Positions 38,801 to 50,047 of a stretch of 64,000 nucleotides of DNA are shown piece by piece. The notes under the pieces were generated by a model. That model worked only from the letters and a program-made list of their open reading frames with translations, was not told where the DNA came from and did no database searches. Source of the DNA: Gyromitra esculenta (lineage: Eukaryota; Ascomycota; Pezizomycetes; Pezizales; Discinaceae); contig JBCAML010000004.1 of NCBI GenBank assembly GCA_038503075.1, positions 1,261,149-1,325,148 of the forward strand, written 5' to 3'. The position numbers and the translations under genes are program-made. Position 1 is the stretch's first letter. Each line of letters opens with the position of its first letter.

Positions 38801-40090
38801 AGTTCAACTGCCTCCTCTGCATCTGGCCTGAAGTACCACTGTAAAACCAAGTCGCCTCACATGCCGTCCTCCACCTACTCACTTTTCCGTTGCAGGAATG
38901 CTTTCGGTACCGATTGATACTGAAGAGAGTTAATAAGGCCTAGTTGCCCGAGTAGAATCCCGCTTAATCTGTTAGGAAAACCTCGCTCTTCACACGATAC
39001 GCGTGATGAAGAATATCTCAAGGTCGATGTTAGTTAATCGAAGAATCGAATAAACCTAAACGATTATATCGTTTCCCTCGCCAACAAAACTAGCTGCGTT
39101 TTTGGGGTCCCTAGCATAATCCAGAAAAGAATCATCCGCGATATCATCTGAAATACAAGATACATGACACCTCGTATCCCAATATGTATTAGGAGACTTG
39201 GCAAGAGCTATATATGGGGTCATCTAGGTTACAACCGATACTGTATGGCTTGAGGATGCGTCAGGGAGGCTGGTAAGGGCACCTTCGGTAGTGGTGACGT
39301 ACGGACCTCTACTAATTTTAAGTGCTTACGCATTGACTCCTTCCTAGCTACCGTACGGGGTGTTGATGTGGGGACGAGGAGCGGTGAGTTAATCGTAGGT
39401 TACCTTGCTTTTATTTGGTACATGTCCCTGGACGAACATATTAGGTATCCATTCTTCAATTTTGAGAGTCAGTTTTATGGGTGAAACAAAGCATGCAGCG
39501 GTATATTCCAAGGAAGATGTAAAATTGGTGGCAGAATAATTTTCGAGTGATTTTTCATGACTGATTATAGCTCAGTTTCGAGTGAGTGGTTGTGAAACAA
39601 TGGCACAATCATACTAATCCGATAGATCTCCACCTTCTTGTAGGTCAAAGTCTAACAGTATTGCTATAAATTTTAAAAAAAAACATGCACTGCTATCGGT
39701 TAGGGCACCATCAATTAGAGAACTAGTCAGCTTTAGTGACTAAGGTGATGGGAAAAAAAACGAACTACAGAATATATTGCTTATCCCAGCAAGCGAAGTA
39801 AGCCAGGAGTAAACATGGGCGAGAACTATTACCATAACTTCGTTAAAGTCACTCAAAATGTTAAGATTTAGGAGATCTATCAAACATTACTACGAATCTG
39901 ACAAAACAAAGGATTAAAAATATAACGCAGCCTAACTACATGGGGTATCTAACTTAAAATCAGGAACCAGGAAAAAAAAAAAAAGATCAGAATTGTATCT
40001 ATCAACGGAACCATCCACTTTTCCCCTTAACCCAACACCCGCCACCGAAACTCCAAAACACTTTTCCTCCATACCTATGAGACATACTCC
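35860..40090. other. Intergenic stretch, one MITE, no supported gene
   Basis: About 4.2 kb. It holds the inverted-repeat element at 38257-38404 and T-rich sequence near 36000-36300 that is probably the 3' flank of the upstream gene. No frame has coding support. Confidence 0.45.
38257..38404. mobile_element. MITE, TA target duplication, family G
   Basis: 148 bp bounded by TA, with inverted ends of about 36 bp (core GGCATTTAGTACCCGAACAT on the left and its reverse complement on the right). The TIR core CCCGAACATGCAAG is shared with the family E copy at 21479, but the interior is unrelated. It therefore looks like a relative using the same terminal sequence. No coding frame. Confidence 0.8.
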
Positions 40091-43000
40091 TTACAATATC
40101 CTTGTTCCTACCCCTCTTCCTAGAGATCTAACGCCACTTGCGTCCTCTAATCCCACAACAGTCCACAACGCCTTTTTAGCCCCGTCCACATCCCCATCCC
40201 GCTCTAGCGCATCGGCAAGTGCATACCATGCCTCGGCATTATCCCACCCTCTCGGTGAACTCGTACAAGATCTTAGCAACAAAAGTGCACGATTCCGTCT
40301 AATCAGGAAATCAATCTCATTCTCCTCCTTCGTTTGTAACTGTGCTGGTAATTTTGGTCTATCCGAATGTGTCTTCTGTGGTATTGAGGATATGGGCGCG
40401 GGCGACACTGGGGTGATATCGAGAAGAACATGCGATAAGGCTACTATTGCGCCTGGATGATCAACGTCTACGCTCAGCGCACTCTCAAAGAATTCCACCG
40501 CCGCCCTTTTATCGCCGATTTCAAGTGCCAATAAACCACGTTCGACGCTCACATCCGCATGCCCGTCGTTCCCACCTCCGCTCCTGCCAACCATCACCGC
40601 TTCCTCTAGAGCGCCTCGAGCGTCTCCTAGCCACCCACATCGTCGGTATAACGCACATACGCACAACCACACGGCCCTTAGCGCCACCTCTCCTCGCTTT
40701 CTCTCATCTTCAACCCGTACTACAGGTTCCGGCAGCATCCACGGCCTCTTTATACTCCGCTGCGTCTCCTCATCTGTAATTTTCTCACCAAGCGGCGCAA
40801 GCGGATACGGCAACTGTGAGCGCGGCAGGTTATTCGGAATATCCTTCCTACTCGGCGTACTCCCGCCGTCGACCTCCTTCTCTTTTTCCTTCTCCTTCTC
40901 CTCCTCGCGGATGCTATCTACCGGACTTCGACTATCCGGCGTAGTCGTAGGCGGCGTTGGGAAGTGTCCACTTCTATACACGGCCTGATGCGCATCCAAC
41001 TTCCGCTTCAGCACACTAAACATCACGCCATCACCCTGAGCCCCAGGGCTGTCCCGTCCGCCAGGGGTAGGAATGAATACACTTCCGATCGGGCTCCGCT
41101 CGCGACTAGCAATCCCACTCGTCCCCGCGCTTGTCCCAGGCGTACTCGGCAGCGGCGGCGTCGGTTCACCACCTATAGCGATAGAGCTTGACGCAGAGCT
41201 TTTAACGCTCTTACTGCGTCGGATCGTACCGCCGCTGACCGAGAACCGGCGTATCTTCTTCGCCTGTGGCTGTATTCCAAGTACCATAGGAGAATGGGGG
41301 TCGAGTTTGAATGGATCCGTATTGCTCACTTTGATCTTGGGCGCCATCCTTAATGTCGGGTGCTCCTTCCTACCTCGCATTGTTTGGCTCCCTGTCATTC
41401 CGCCAACAGCACGGCTTGTGCCTGGTCTTGTCAGCCTTGCTGTTCCGGTTGCTGGCCGACTCACAGCTGGAAGACACCCGTTGCCGCCGTTCGGGAGATC
41501 GTATGCGCTCACGCTGTACTCTCGTTCATAGGTCTTCTCGCTCTTCCCGGTAAACAGTCGGCTGATCCTACTGGCGGTGCTCGGCCTACTCGCTATCGTC
41601 CCGGCAGTGGTAGGGGGTGGGTTTAGGCTCAGCTCCGGCGTTACACGTAGAGGTGGTGGGAAGTAGCGGGTGTATAACGTCAGTAAATTTTCCGCGCCTG
41701 CAACTGCAGTCTCAGGTCCCAACGTAGCTTCTGTGAGCGCCATGAGCGTCATGTGGAGTTGTACAGCAACCTCCTTGGACTCAATACTGAGAGTCGCAGG
41801 TTCACTATGAGAGGCAAGGAGTGTCAACGCCGTATTGCAAGCTGCGGTTGCAGCATCGTACTCCTCCCTCGCCGACAATAAGAGGGCAAGAGCATGTAAG
41901 ATCGGTGCCGCACGGCGAGTATATGATTCGCTCGTCGGAGAAGGAGACGCGCCGAGTGAGGCTACCCCTCTGGTAAGGCTCTCTACTGCAGCATCCACAT
42001 CTCCTAGATCAGCTTGTATGAGAGCGAGACCATACCACGCATCGACGTTGTGCGTATCACACTCTAGCCCCTTTTTAAACGCCTCTTCTGCCGCTTTCTG
42101 TGCTTCCTTCCGCTCACTCGGTCCTAAAACAGTCTGTCGCGACCATGCAGCATTTGCTGTTCCAATCCCCCTGTACACAGACGCCAGCACCTCCGTATCC
42201 CTAACCCGCCATTCCGCAATCCAAGCTTCCACTCGCTTCGCAATCTTCAACCCTTTCTCTCCATCGCTAAGGTGCTTACAAAGCATTCTAATCCCATCCG
42301 AAGCAGTCATCAACACTGTCGCATCAGGATCAAAATCTTTCTCAATCTTCCCCTTCACAATCCTCTCCTTCGCATTTCCACAGAGATCAATATATGTCTC
42401 CAGCGACAACACCGCATCAGATAGATTCCCCAAACTTGTCAGCGTATAAAATAAATGTCTTAGGATGCGCGGTGAATGGAATGTCTTTGTAGTAGCTCTG
42501 TAAAGAACGTCAACGACAGCTTCTGCATCGGCACCAGAGCCCCCGGACGCTCGCCAGTTGAGGGTGACGACATCGACGAATTCACCGATGAGTTCGTGGA
42601 AATCGGAGGCGGCGGGGAAGGGGAGGGTATGGGTTAGGTATGCTTCGTAGACGGATTGTATTAGCCTTAGCTCGGCGACGAGTTGAGGCCCCGTGCCGGC
42701 TTTTGCGGTGAAGCCGGTGGGGGAGGTGCGGGAAGAGTGGATTACGGATATTGTGCTGCCGTTTTTGTCATCTGTAGGTGAGCCCGAAGGGAGGTTGAGA
42801 GGGGAGGGAGCTTCGGGATGATCGACTGGTAGTAGGAGGAGTGATAAGAAGCGGAAGTAGTGACGGTATATTTCCCTTCTTTCCTCATCTTTTTGAGGGT
42901 ATGAGCCCTGGCTTGGAGCAGTGATGGTGGGTTGTGATTGCCCGGGGAGATCCTCGATGAACGTGTGAAAGGCTTTGAACGCATTCGAGACAGTAGTTTC

Positions 43001-44206
43001 ATCAACAAGGGTTTTGCCAATTGCGGTTCCAATTGCAGTTTCCTCGGAGACAGTATCTGGAGTAGCTACGGCTGAGCCCCGTGCCTGTTCCGCATCAGTT
43101 TTCCACTCGGGTTTGGCCTTTTCATGTTTGCGCGGGGTGATGAGACATGTTGTTGCAGGCGGTGAGGGAAGGGTGGGTGAATTATTCTCTAGCCAACACC
43201 GATATGCTGCAAGGGCAGAGTGAGAAAGAGCTCTCTCAGTCCACTCTAAAAACGACGGGGAAGCTCGTTGCGCAGTCGGTAGAGTAGAAGTCAGCCGGAT
43301 TGCCGTTCTATACAGCTGCAAGGGTAAGGAAAGATCCTTGTGATTGGTGTGAGATAGAGCAATCCCTAGTAATTTCGTAAGTAGATAACCAGTGGAAAAA
43401 GCTCCCGCCGCCTCCAATCCAGCACGTAAAATATCATCGTACCTGCTTGTCTGAACCATCTCTCGGTCGCTCGCGAGCTGCTTGGCTACAAACCCCCTCG
43501 AGATCATCCAGCCAAAGCAAGTATTTTTTTTATACAAATTTCTTTCTTTTTTGCAAACGAATTTTCTTAATCGTACGCACCTTGCAGAACAAGCGATTTT
43601 ATCCGCGCAATACGGATATAGCCCTCCTTTACCTTCCCACCACTTTCCCATTCCTCGGTGATTTCACGCTCTGTCGGGAGGACCTTTATGACGTCTTCCC
43701 ATTCACCTTTTAACATGCTACACCATGCTACAATCACACGTGTATCAACAAGGTCGTCTGCTGTAGTGACAGGCGAATATCCACCTCCTGCAGGATTTGG
43801 GAGCTTCGTTACTGCCAACGAGGACTTGTTAAGCTCTTCCTGGAGTGTGTCTTGCAAAGCATCGAGCAAGACGATATAGGATACAATTGTGGATGGTGAT
43901 GCCTTTGGCGCTGGAGGAGGGAGGAGCTGGTGAATCCGTGCTTCTGTTTGCGCCGCTATGGCAAGGCCTGATTTGTCATTAGCTTCTTCTTGATGGTTTG
44001 AGCTCGTGGGGCTTGGGGGGCGAGGCCATACATCTTCGCCCGGGCGCGTGTTTCAGCACCTTCCTGGACCACTCTGGAACAGTGTCCCAGTCGCCATTAC
44101 ATCGGGCGTCCTCGAGACGCTGAAGATAGGTATTTCCTTTAGACTACTGAGTGTTAGCGAAATGGCAGCTAGGAAGGCGCCAGAATTGGAAACCTACCGT
44201 GCTCAT
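40091..44206 (-). CDS. YPP1: Ypp1/TTC7-type TPR scaffold of the plasma-membrane PI4-kinase complex, 4 exons, 1300 aa
   Basis: Minus-strand exons are 44206-44198, 44143-44032, 43967-43581 and 43485-40091, with introns of 54, 64 and 95 nt. The first exon codes only MST. Together the first exons give MSTSKGNTYLQRLEDARCNG, then DWDTVPEWSRKVLKHAPGRR and CLAIAAQTEAR, the N-terminal pattern of fungal Ypp1. The long last exon has TPR-like helices on both sides of a Ser/Pro/Thr-rich disordered region (roughly residues 780-1070). The C-terminal TPR block contains LRAVWLCVCALYRRCGWLGD and EAWYALADALERDGDVDGAK. In yeast Ypp1 bridges Stt4 kinase and Efr3 at the plasma membrane and supports PI4P production and endocytosis; TTC7 is the animal counterpart. 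The third-intron acceptor (43486) was chosen from TTTGTAG; another AG 36 nt downstream would also keep the frame. Confidence 0.88.
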
Positions 44207-46719
44207 TGGGGACAGTGAATGGTGGTAGGGAGACGATGGGTAGATGGGGATTCGAAGGGAGACACTGATAAGAGTCTCAGCGGTCGGGTAAAGCGTGGAG
44301 TAAAAACGCTCGTCGTCGGACGTCTGCCTTGTCACGTCTCTCTCCTTTGCGCGCCGCCGTCTGTGGTTGGTCGTGATCTTGCGGCTCAAGCGGCAAATAT
44401 GCGAGTCTCCCCTAACCCTACCACCGGAATCACAATTCGGAGATTAGTTCATAGCAGAATCTGGTGATTTGGCTATTTTCGTTGTGTTAGCTCGACGGAA
44501 TTAATTTGGCGATAAAGTCAGCGGTGCTTCTTAAAAGGCGGGCAGCTATCGTCGATCGTTCCTTCAAGCAGCTCTAGTGTGTTTATATCCGGTTTTTTGC
44601 AACCCTTACTTCTTATTCTATTCTCTGCTGGTGGAGCACAGGAGACGGTAATTTTATTCCTAAGTCTACGAATTCAATACTCAATGATATCGTCATGTTA
44701 ATCATCGCACGTTGTTTACTGCCGTGGCCCATTCGCCTTACCTACAAGTGATGTAAGGGATATATGTAGTGAGGTATTAAGCTGAGGAGTAATATTTGTT
44801 GGCAGCATAATCTTTGCCCCGTGGCCGTGCAACATACTGGGACCACATGTATATTTAGAGTCTTCTAGGTGCCTTGTTACCTGCCAAATCCTTATATTGA
44901 CTGAGCTTGATTAAGGGATAGCATTGAGTTGTGAAACTATTATGGTATACATATAGTTTTGGGTAATGTTCACTATTTTGGGAATACAGGAATCGTCTCG
45001 TCTTTAATTCAATTTTCTCGTTATGGCACAGAAGTGTGGTATCGTGGAACTAAGATATCCTCACAAACTGTCACTCGACTTCTATAACCATTATCGCAAT
45101 CGCAATCGAACCCATCAATAGTAGATCCGTAGCCTGAATCTAGATTTATTAGCGTGATTCTCCAAAAGCCGTCACGTTCCCTGCGAACACGTGAGCACCT
45201 TAGTCCTGCTGCCCGTGACTTCATCACGCTGCAACCCGTGGTAGAAGATCGTTACTAGCGTAAAGCTGAGTACGCTAGTTCCGGTCAACGACTACTCAAC
45301 GAATTCATTTACATTGAGATGTGGAATTTTCGGAAAGTAGGGGGCGTCTTGAGGTAACGTGAACTGACATGGTGAAGGTTTTAGGGAAATCGTGGACTAA
45401 ATTTAAGATTTGAATTGCTACGGTGCTGGCACGGAGCGGGGAAAGTTCTTCGGGGTACGTCGGTGGATGTAGACGTATACTTCGCTGGAATGGCTGAAGA
45501 TGTTAGTCTACTTTGTATTACCCTCAGCTTCGCGTTCGTTCGTTCTTTAAGAGCATTTTGAATACATAGAATTGAGTTCTCGTGCGTGACGACTTTATCA
45601 ATGGCCATCAGCCCAAAATTAAGTTTGGTGGGCTCGGCACCGTAATTTGAGATAGGAGGCACCGGATCTAAAGTTTCTTGCCATCGTTATCTGAATAGAC
45701 TCACTTCGCACGTAAAGCGTGATTTTCCGTACCCAAGGGTTAGAAGAGCCTAGATATTCGGGTCCTGCCGAACGAAACAAAGACTAATTGGAATTCCGTA
45801 CGGATATCCTTCCCCGTGCTTGCAGTTGATAGAAAGTTCGGGGGCGGGCATCATGCAAATTTTCACTGCACTCTTCCCTCCTAGTGCTCAAACCTGACCT
45901 CAGGTGGGCTCCAACAAGTCCTCCTGCGATTATATCTTTTACTCGTGACACCAACTTTCAAGTGGTGAGCTTCACCACTCGGTATTCTCCACACAGATCG
46001 AACAATTCATCTCCAATTCACCATTTAGATCTGTAGATAGCCCCATTCTCACCCTGGCGATCCTTCGTCCTTCGAAATCCTTTGCTGACCGATTCCGTGT
46101 AATTCGCTACTATTGAGCTGTTGGGGGTTGGCCATTGCTGACGAGATTTAGCAGTGGCAAGAAAGAATAAATTCAAAGTAACTCCCTCCTGTCGCTCTTG
46201 GAAATCTTGCATTGATGCTAACTTTCGGCTACGATGTTCTTGTTTATCAGCCCTTCCCTGAAACAAAATTGATCAGAGAAATCTGCTCCCTCCCTCACCA
46301 TACTCATCATTTTGTGATTCGCCTTGTTTGTGTGATAGATAGCTGACGATGGGATGGTAGCTAAGAACAACATATTCCAAATTCTACACTTCGAAATCAC
46401 CAAAAGCAGACACGAACTCAGTTCTTGCGAAAAAAGATACAGATTGAAACTACCTTGCCTCACTCTTCCCCCCTTGGAGAATTCCTCGTGGTAGTAGTAA
46501 CTGACGATGGGGTTAGGAATGAGGATTCGTTTCTATTATGAATCGATAGAAGCAAGCTACCAGTGCATCGGTACAGAAACGGAGAGTTATTCTCACTCCT
46601 TAGAAACGAAGCTACCGAGACATTCGGGAGCAAAGGTTCCGTGATTGGTGAATGAATTTAAAAGTGCTGTCTTCCTGCTGACGAACTGTATTCATTGTTT
46701 AAGTAATGTTGTATCTAGG
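44207..46719. other. Intergenic stretch upstream of the Ypp1-type gene
   Basis: No supported gene. The first few hundred bases should hold the promoter of the minus-strand gene. Short blocks similar to parts of the repeats further right (for example GTAGTAACTGACGATGGGG near 46495) appear here and suggest that the repeat territory begins at about 46300. Confidence 0.45.
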
Positions 46720-47325
46720 CACGTATTGAAGTGAAAGCAAGTTGATACTATGTGTGGAAGATATTTAAATCCTTAAGCTGACTTCCAATTGACAAATTGG
46801 GTGGTATTTCAAATCCGAATACTATTTACCCTTCCCTTATAACCCGAGTCTATCACAACGAGAACGAGCTAGCACTAGTGTCGTGAGAAAAAGATATTAA
46901 AAACCTCGGACTAGTTTCTCGCTGACGAGTTGGGTGCGCTTTAGATACGAAAACTATTTATCCTTCAGAGATGTACTAAACCGAGAACAAGTTGGTACTG
47001 TGCGGGGAAAGTATTAAACATCTTTAGACTGGCTTCCTGTTGACGAGTTGGGTGGCATTTTAGATAGGAATACCATTCGTTCCCGGGGCACTTATTAAAG
47101 CACGAACGGGTTGGTACCGTGTGGAAAAGATATTAAAAAGTCTCGGGTTGGTCTCCTGTTGTAATTGACGAGTTGGGTGCTTTTTAGATACGAATACCAC
47201 TTATCACCTATCCCTCCCCAAGTGTATTATAGCGAAAACGAGTTGGCTCTAGTCTATCAATGACATTTAAACTCTTGGGCTGGTTTTTGATTGACGGGCC
47301 GGGTCCGTTTTTAGGCGCTAGCTTA
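46720..47325. repeat. Degenerate tandem repeat, ~118-132 bp unit, about five copies
   Basis: The block GACGAGTTGGGTG recurs near 46791, 46923, 47041, 47164 and 47291 at spacings of 132, 118, 123 and 127 bp. It is followed each time by a TTTAGATACGAATAC-like block and later by AACGAGTTGGTAC and AAAGATATTAAAA. The copies differ at many sites and by small indels, so the array is old. No frame is maintained across the units, so it is not coding. Confidence 0.75.
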
Positions 47326-47399
47326 TTACAAGGCTATTGCACTTAGCGGACCCATATCTAACGAATCGAGTAATTGAGGTCATCTCTAGCAGAAATATT

Positions 47400-48360
47400 T
47401 ACATGATATATAGTTTAGCGTATGTTCTTTCCTTCTCTCCATCCTTGATTCCTTTGCGTGGTAGAGAAGTTTACTGACGGTTGCGCGGGGGAATAAAGAT
47501 TTCGTCTTATTTGGCTGCCGACCTTATAAAATATGTCGATATTGATGCGGGAACGAATTTATCCCTTAGCCGGCGAGATATCAATGAACCCATATTTCTT
47601 GCTTGCATATTAAATCTAACTTTTAGGCATAGAGACCACACAAACACCATTGAAGCGAGAATAAGAGATACAATTTCTAGTTAAGTATTTATATATAGTT
47701 TAAGGTATGTTTCTTCTCTCCTTCATTTGTGTGATTCGTTTTGTAGGGTGGAGGTATACCATATTGCCGAAGGTATGATGAATAAAGATTTCGTCATATT
47801 TGGTGGCTGTTAAATTTAAAGCAGGAACGCATTTGCGCCATGGCTGACAAATGTATTAAAGAGCCGGACCTTGGGCTTTCGCTTCTCCTTCGAATCTATT
47901 CTATGGGAGTGAATAGACTAAGAAAAACCTGCCGAGGTGGAAGTGGTCGGGGCAATGTCTATAGCTAGTAGAGAGCTGTGGTTTAAGGTATGGTGTTCCT
48001 CTCCTCTGGCTTGTATATCTCGTTTTGCGTGGTAGAGATAACTGACGATAGTGTGGTACGTAGAGACTCCAGTATACTCGGTGGCCCTGGTTACTGCCGC
48101 AGTGCGGGGGCGGACTTACAGGTCTGGGCAAATATTTGAAAATCCTTGCTCCTTCGAAATCGACGTATATATTAAATACACTGTTTAGATACAAACAAGA
48201 CCGGAATTTTTATATCTCGCTAGGGGTCTAGTTGAAAAGGCCTGCGAAAACACCGGGACAGAACCGGAACACGAACGCTGGTTCGATTCCGAGAGACTAT
48301 TATCCTCACCAAAAATTGCAGTTTAGGGGTATCTCTTCTTCCTCCTTGCTGTCGGTTTCA
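47400..48360. repeat. Second degenerate tandem array, ~285-335 bp spacing
   Basis: A TAGTTTAAGGTATG-like block followed by a CT-rich run and a GTGGTAGAG block recurs at about 47412, 47696, 47980 and 48317. AAAGATTTCGTCTTATTTGG and its relative AAAGATTTCGTCATATTTGG are 287 bp apart (47499, 47786). ACTGACGATAGTG-type blocks are shared with positions near 46343 and 46499. This points to several rounds of local duplication. Confidence 0.6.
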
Positions 48361-49515
48361 TGACAAGGTTTGAACTGATTGCCGATTGGCATTGATTAAC
48401 CGATTTATAGTGAACACTCTTTGTGACTGGACTCAGGTGGAATTTCGGGTGCGGATTTAAAAGACTAAACGAAAATAGGGAAACATTCGAATTCACAACT
48501 TGTATATACACTGACTATATCGTTATTGTGTTAGGTTCCTGCAACTTTCTTCTCAATATCCGCTGCTTCATTCCATTTGGTTGGCTTTTCGTTTCTCTCG
48601 AATTCCCGGGAATATTTAAAATTTGAGAAAGGTCTAAGGCCTCGGATCAGTGAGGATCAGTCTACCACTATGAGGCATGTTAACCATGTATCATCGAGAT
48701 GAATATTGATAGTTGTTGTAGCTATAATTGCTTATTATGTATCGTATTTCTTTCTTAGGTTGTCTGTGATTGCTAATAGATAAATCTTAGGATCCCAGAT
48801 ATATATGCATATGGCGGGTTTAGACTACCTACCTAGAAAATAGCGGGATGAAATTAGAACGACTGCCACAAAACTTCAAAAAGAAAATATTATGCTAGTT
48901 GTAGCATGGATACAGATGCCATACATATCTTGAAGAATATAAAACTCGTTGCTCGGAAGGGTTATTAGATACTGCCATACTATTAGCTCAGACGTTTGTT
49001 TGCTCTATGACTCTAGATCTGACTCTGCTCTGAGGGGTCTAGGGGAAGAATTTTGGGCTAACCTACGGAAAGAATTGAAGATGATCATGGAGCACGAAAG
49101 GCTGGTAAGTGAGAGATTGTATTCCTTACCTATTTGAATATTTACCTTACCAATGCTTTCGCTAACTCGGCCTCTATTCTTAGTTCTCGATATGAGACTT
49201 CTCTTTTTATAGATCGAGAGGATATTTCTATTCAAGGTAGTGGATCATCGGTATCCTGATTCTCGTGTTACCGTGAATTGATATATTCGGACGCTAATTT
49301 GAATTTAGAAATATGATAAGCTATAAGCTACATGTAGTATCTAGGTCTATCATTGACGGAAGACAAAAATATACGGAGCTGAGCATGGGGGCGGAGAAAT
49401 ATTTGTGCTGTTCAGCCTAGCGTTTGACTTACAACGACGAAAATATCAATAAGCGTAAGTTATGACCTCCTTTGTGTTTTCAAAAATTGCAACCAAAATT
49501 TCGTTATGTTTTCAC
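48361..49515. other. Intergenic stretch, nothing supported
   Basis: Only short frames and AT-rich sequence. No repeat partner was recognised within the window. Confidence 0.4.
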
Positions 49516-49633
49516 CTACCCCGACCCTCTTCCTAGGAGTACCGTATTTAAGGCGCTAACAATTTAACTAGAGCTGCTATTCAAATCTAGGTTCCACGGC
49601 TGACGATCGATCGAGAGTCAAAGGGCAAATGAC
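49516..49633 (+). repeat. Direct repeat, left copy (~118 bp)
   Basis: Shares an ordered series of blocks with 49930-50047: CTACCC, CTTCCT, GTATT, GCTAAC, GCTATTCAA, CCATGGCTGAC/CCACGGCTGAC and CAAAGGGCA/CAAGGGCA. Similarity is about 70 percent by eye. The two copies bracket the short TTTACTGATGC repeat. Confidence 0.55.
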
Positions 49634-49739
49634 AAAGAAACTACATTAACAACCACATTCATTTTCCCCCTACTCTACAGCGCTGGCTAATAGAAAAGCA
49701 TCCAATTTCCCTAACCACCACTTTCAAGATGTATTTCCC

Positions 49740-49925
49740 AAGCAGCGTTTGATGCCTTTGCTGATACTTTACCCGCATAAATTTACTCCCGTTTACTGAT
49801 CCATTTACTGATGCCTTTACCCATATAACACCTGCAGGTAACACGATCCATTTACTGATGCTTTACCCACACAAAGTTTTAAGGGGAGAAAATGGTGCAT
49901 TTACTGATGCATTTACTTCCGCTAT
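49740..49925. repeat. Short TTTACTGATGC-type repeat cluster
   Basis: The motif (CA)TTTACTGAT(GC) recurs near 49791, 49802, 49848 and 49897, usually followed by (C)TTTACCCA(C/T)A. Spacing is irregular (11-49 bp), so this is not a CRISPR-like array. Confidence 0.6.
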
Positions 49926-49929
49926 AGAG

Positions 49930-50047
49930 CTACCCTAAGTCTTCCTCTAAGAAGTACAGTATTCGAAGTGCTAACGGTTTCTCAGGAATCGCTATTCAAG
50001 CCCAGAATCCATGGCTGACAGTCGGGAGAGCTTCAAGGGCATACCAC
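49930..50047 (+). repeat. Direct repeat, right copy (~118 bp)
   Basis: Same orientation as 49516-49633 and about 414 bp downstream of it. See the left copy for shared blocks. The pair could be diverged terminal repeats of a small element or a local duplication. Confidence 0.55.

Noticed and set aside
41073..42449. Plus-strand frames of up to 204 codons
   Set aside because: They are antisense to the last exon of the YPP1-type gene, which has clear TPR-like coding.
48270..48300. TGGTTCGATTCCGAG, resembling a tRNA T arm
   Set aside because: The flanking five bases do not pair as a T stem, and no acceptor or anticodon arm could be found.
49740..49925. Regularly repeated short motif resembling a CRISPR array
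   Set aside because: Spacing is irregular, the motif is short and variable, and the genome is eukaryotic.
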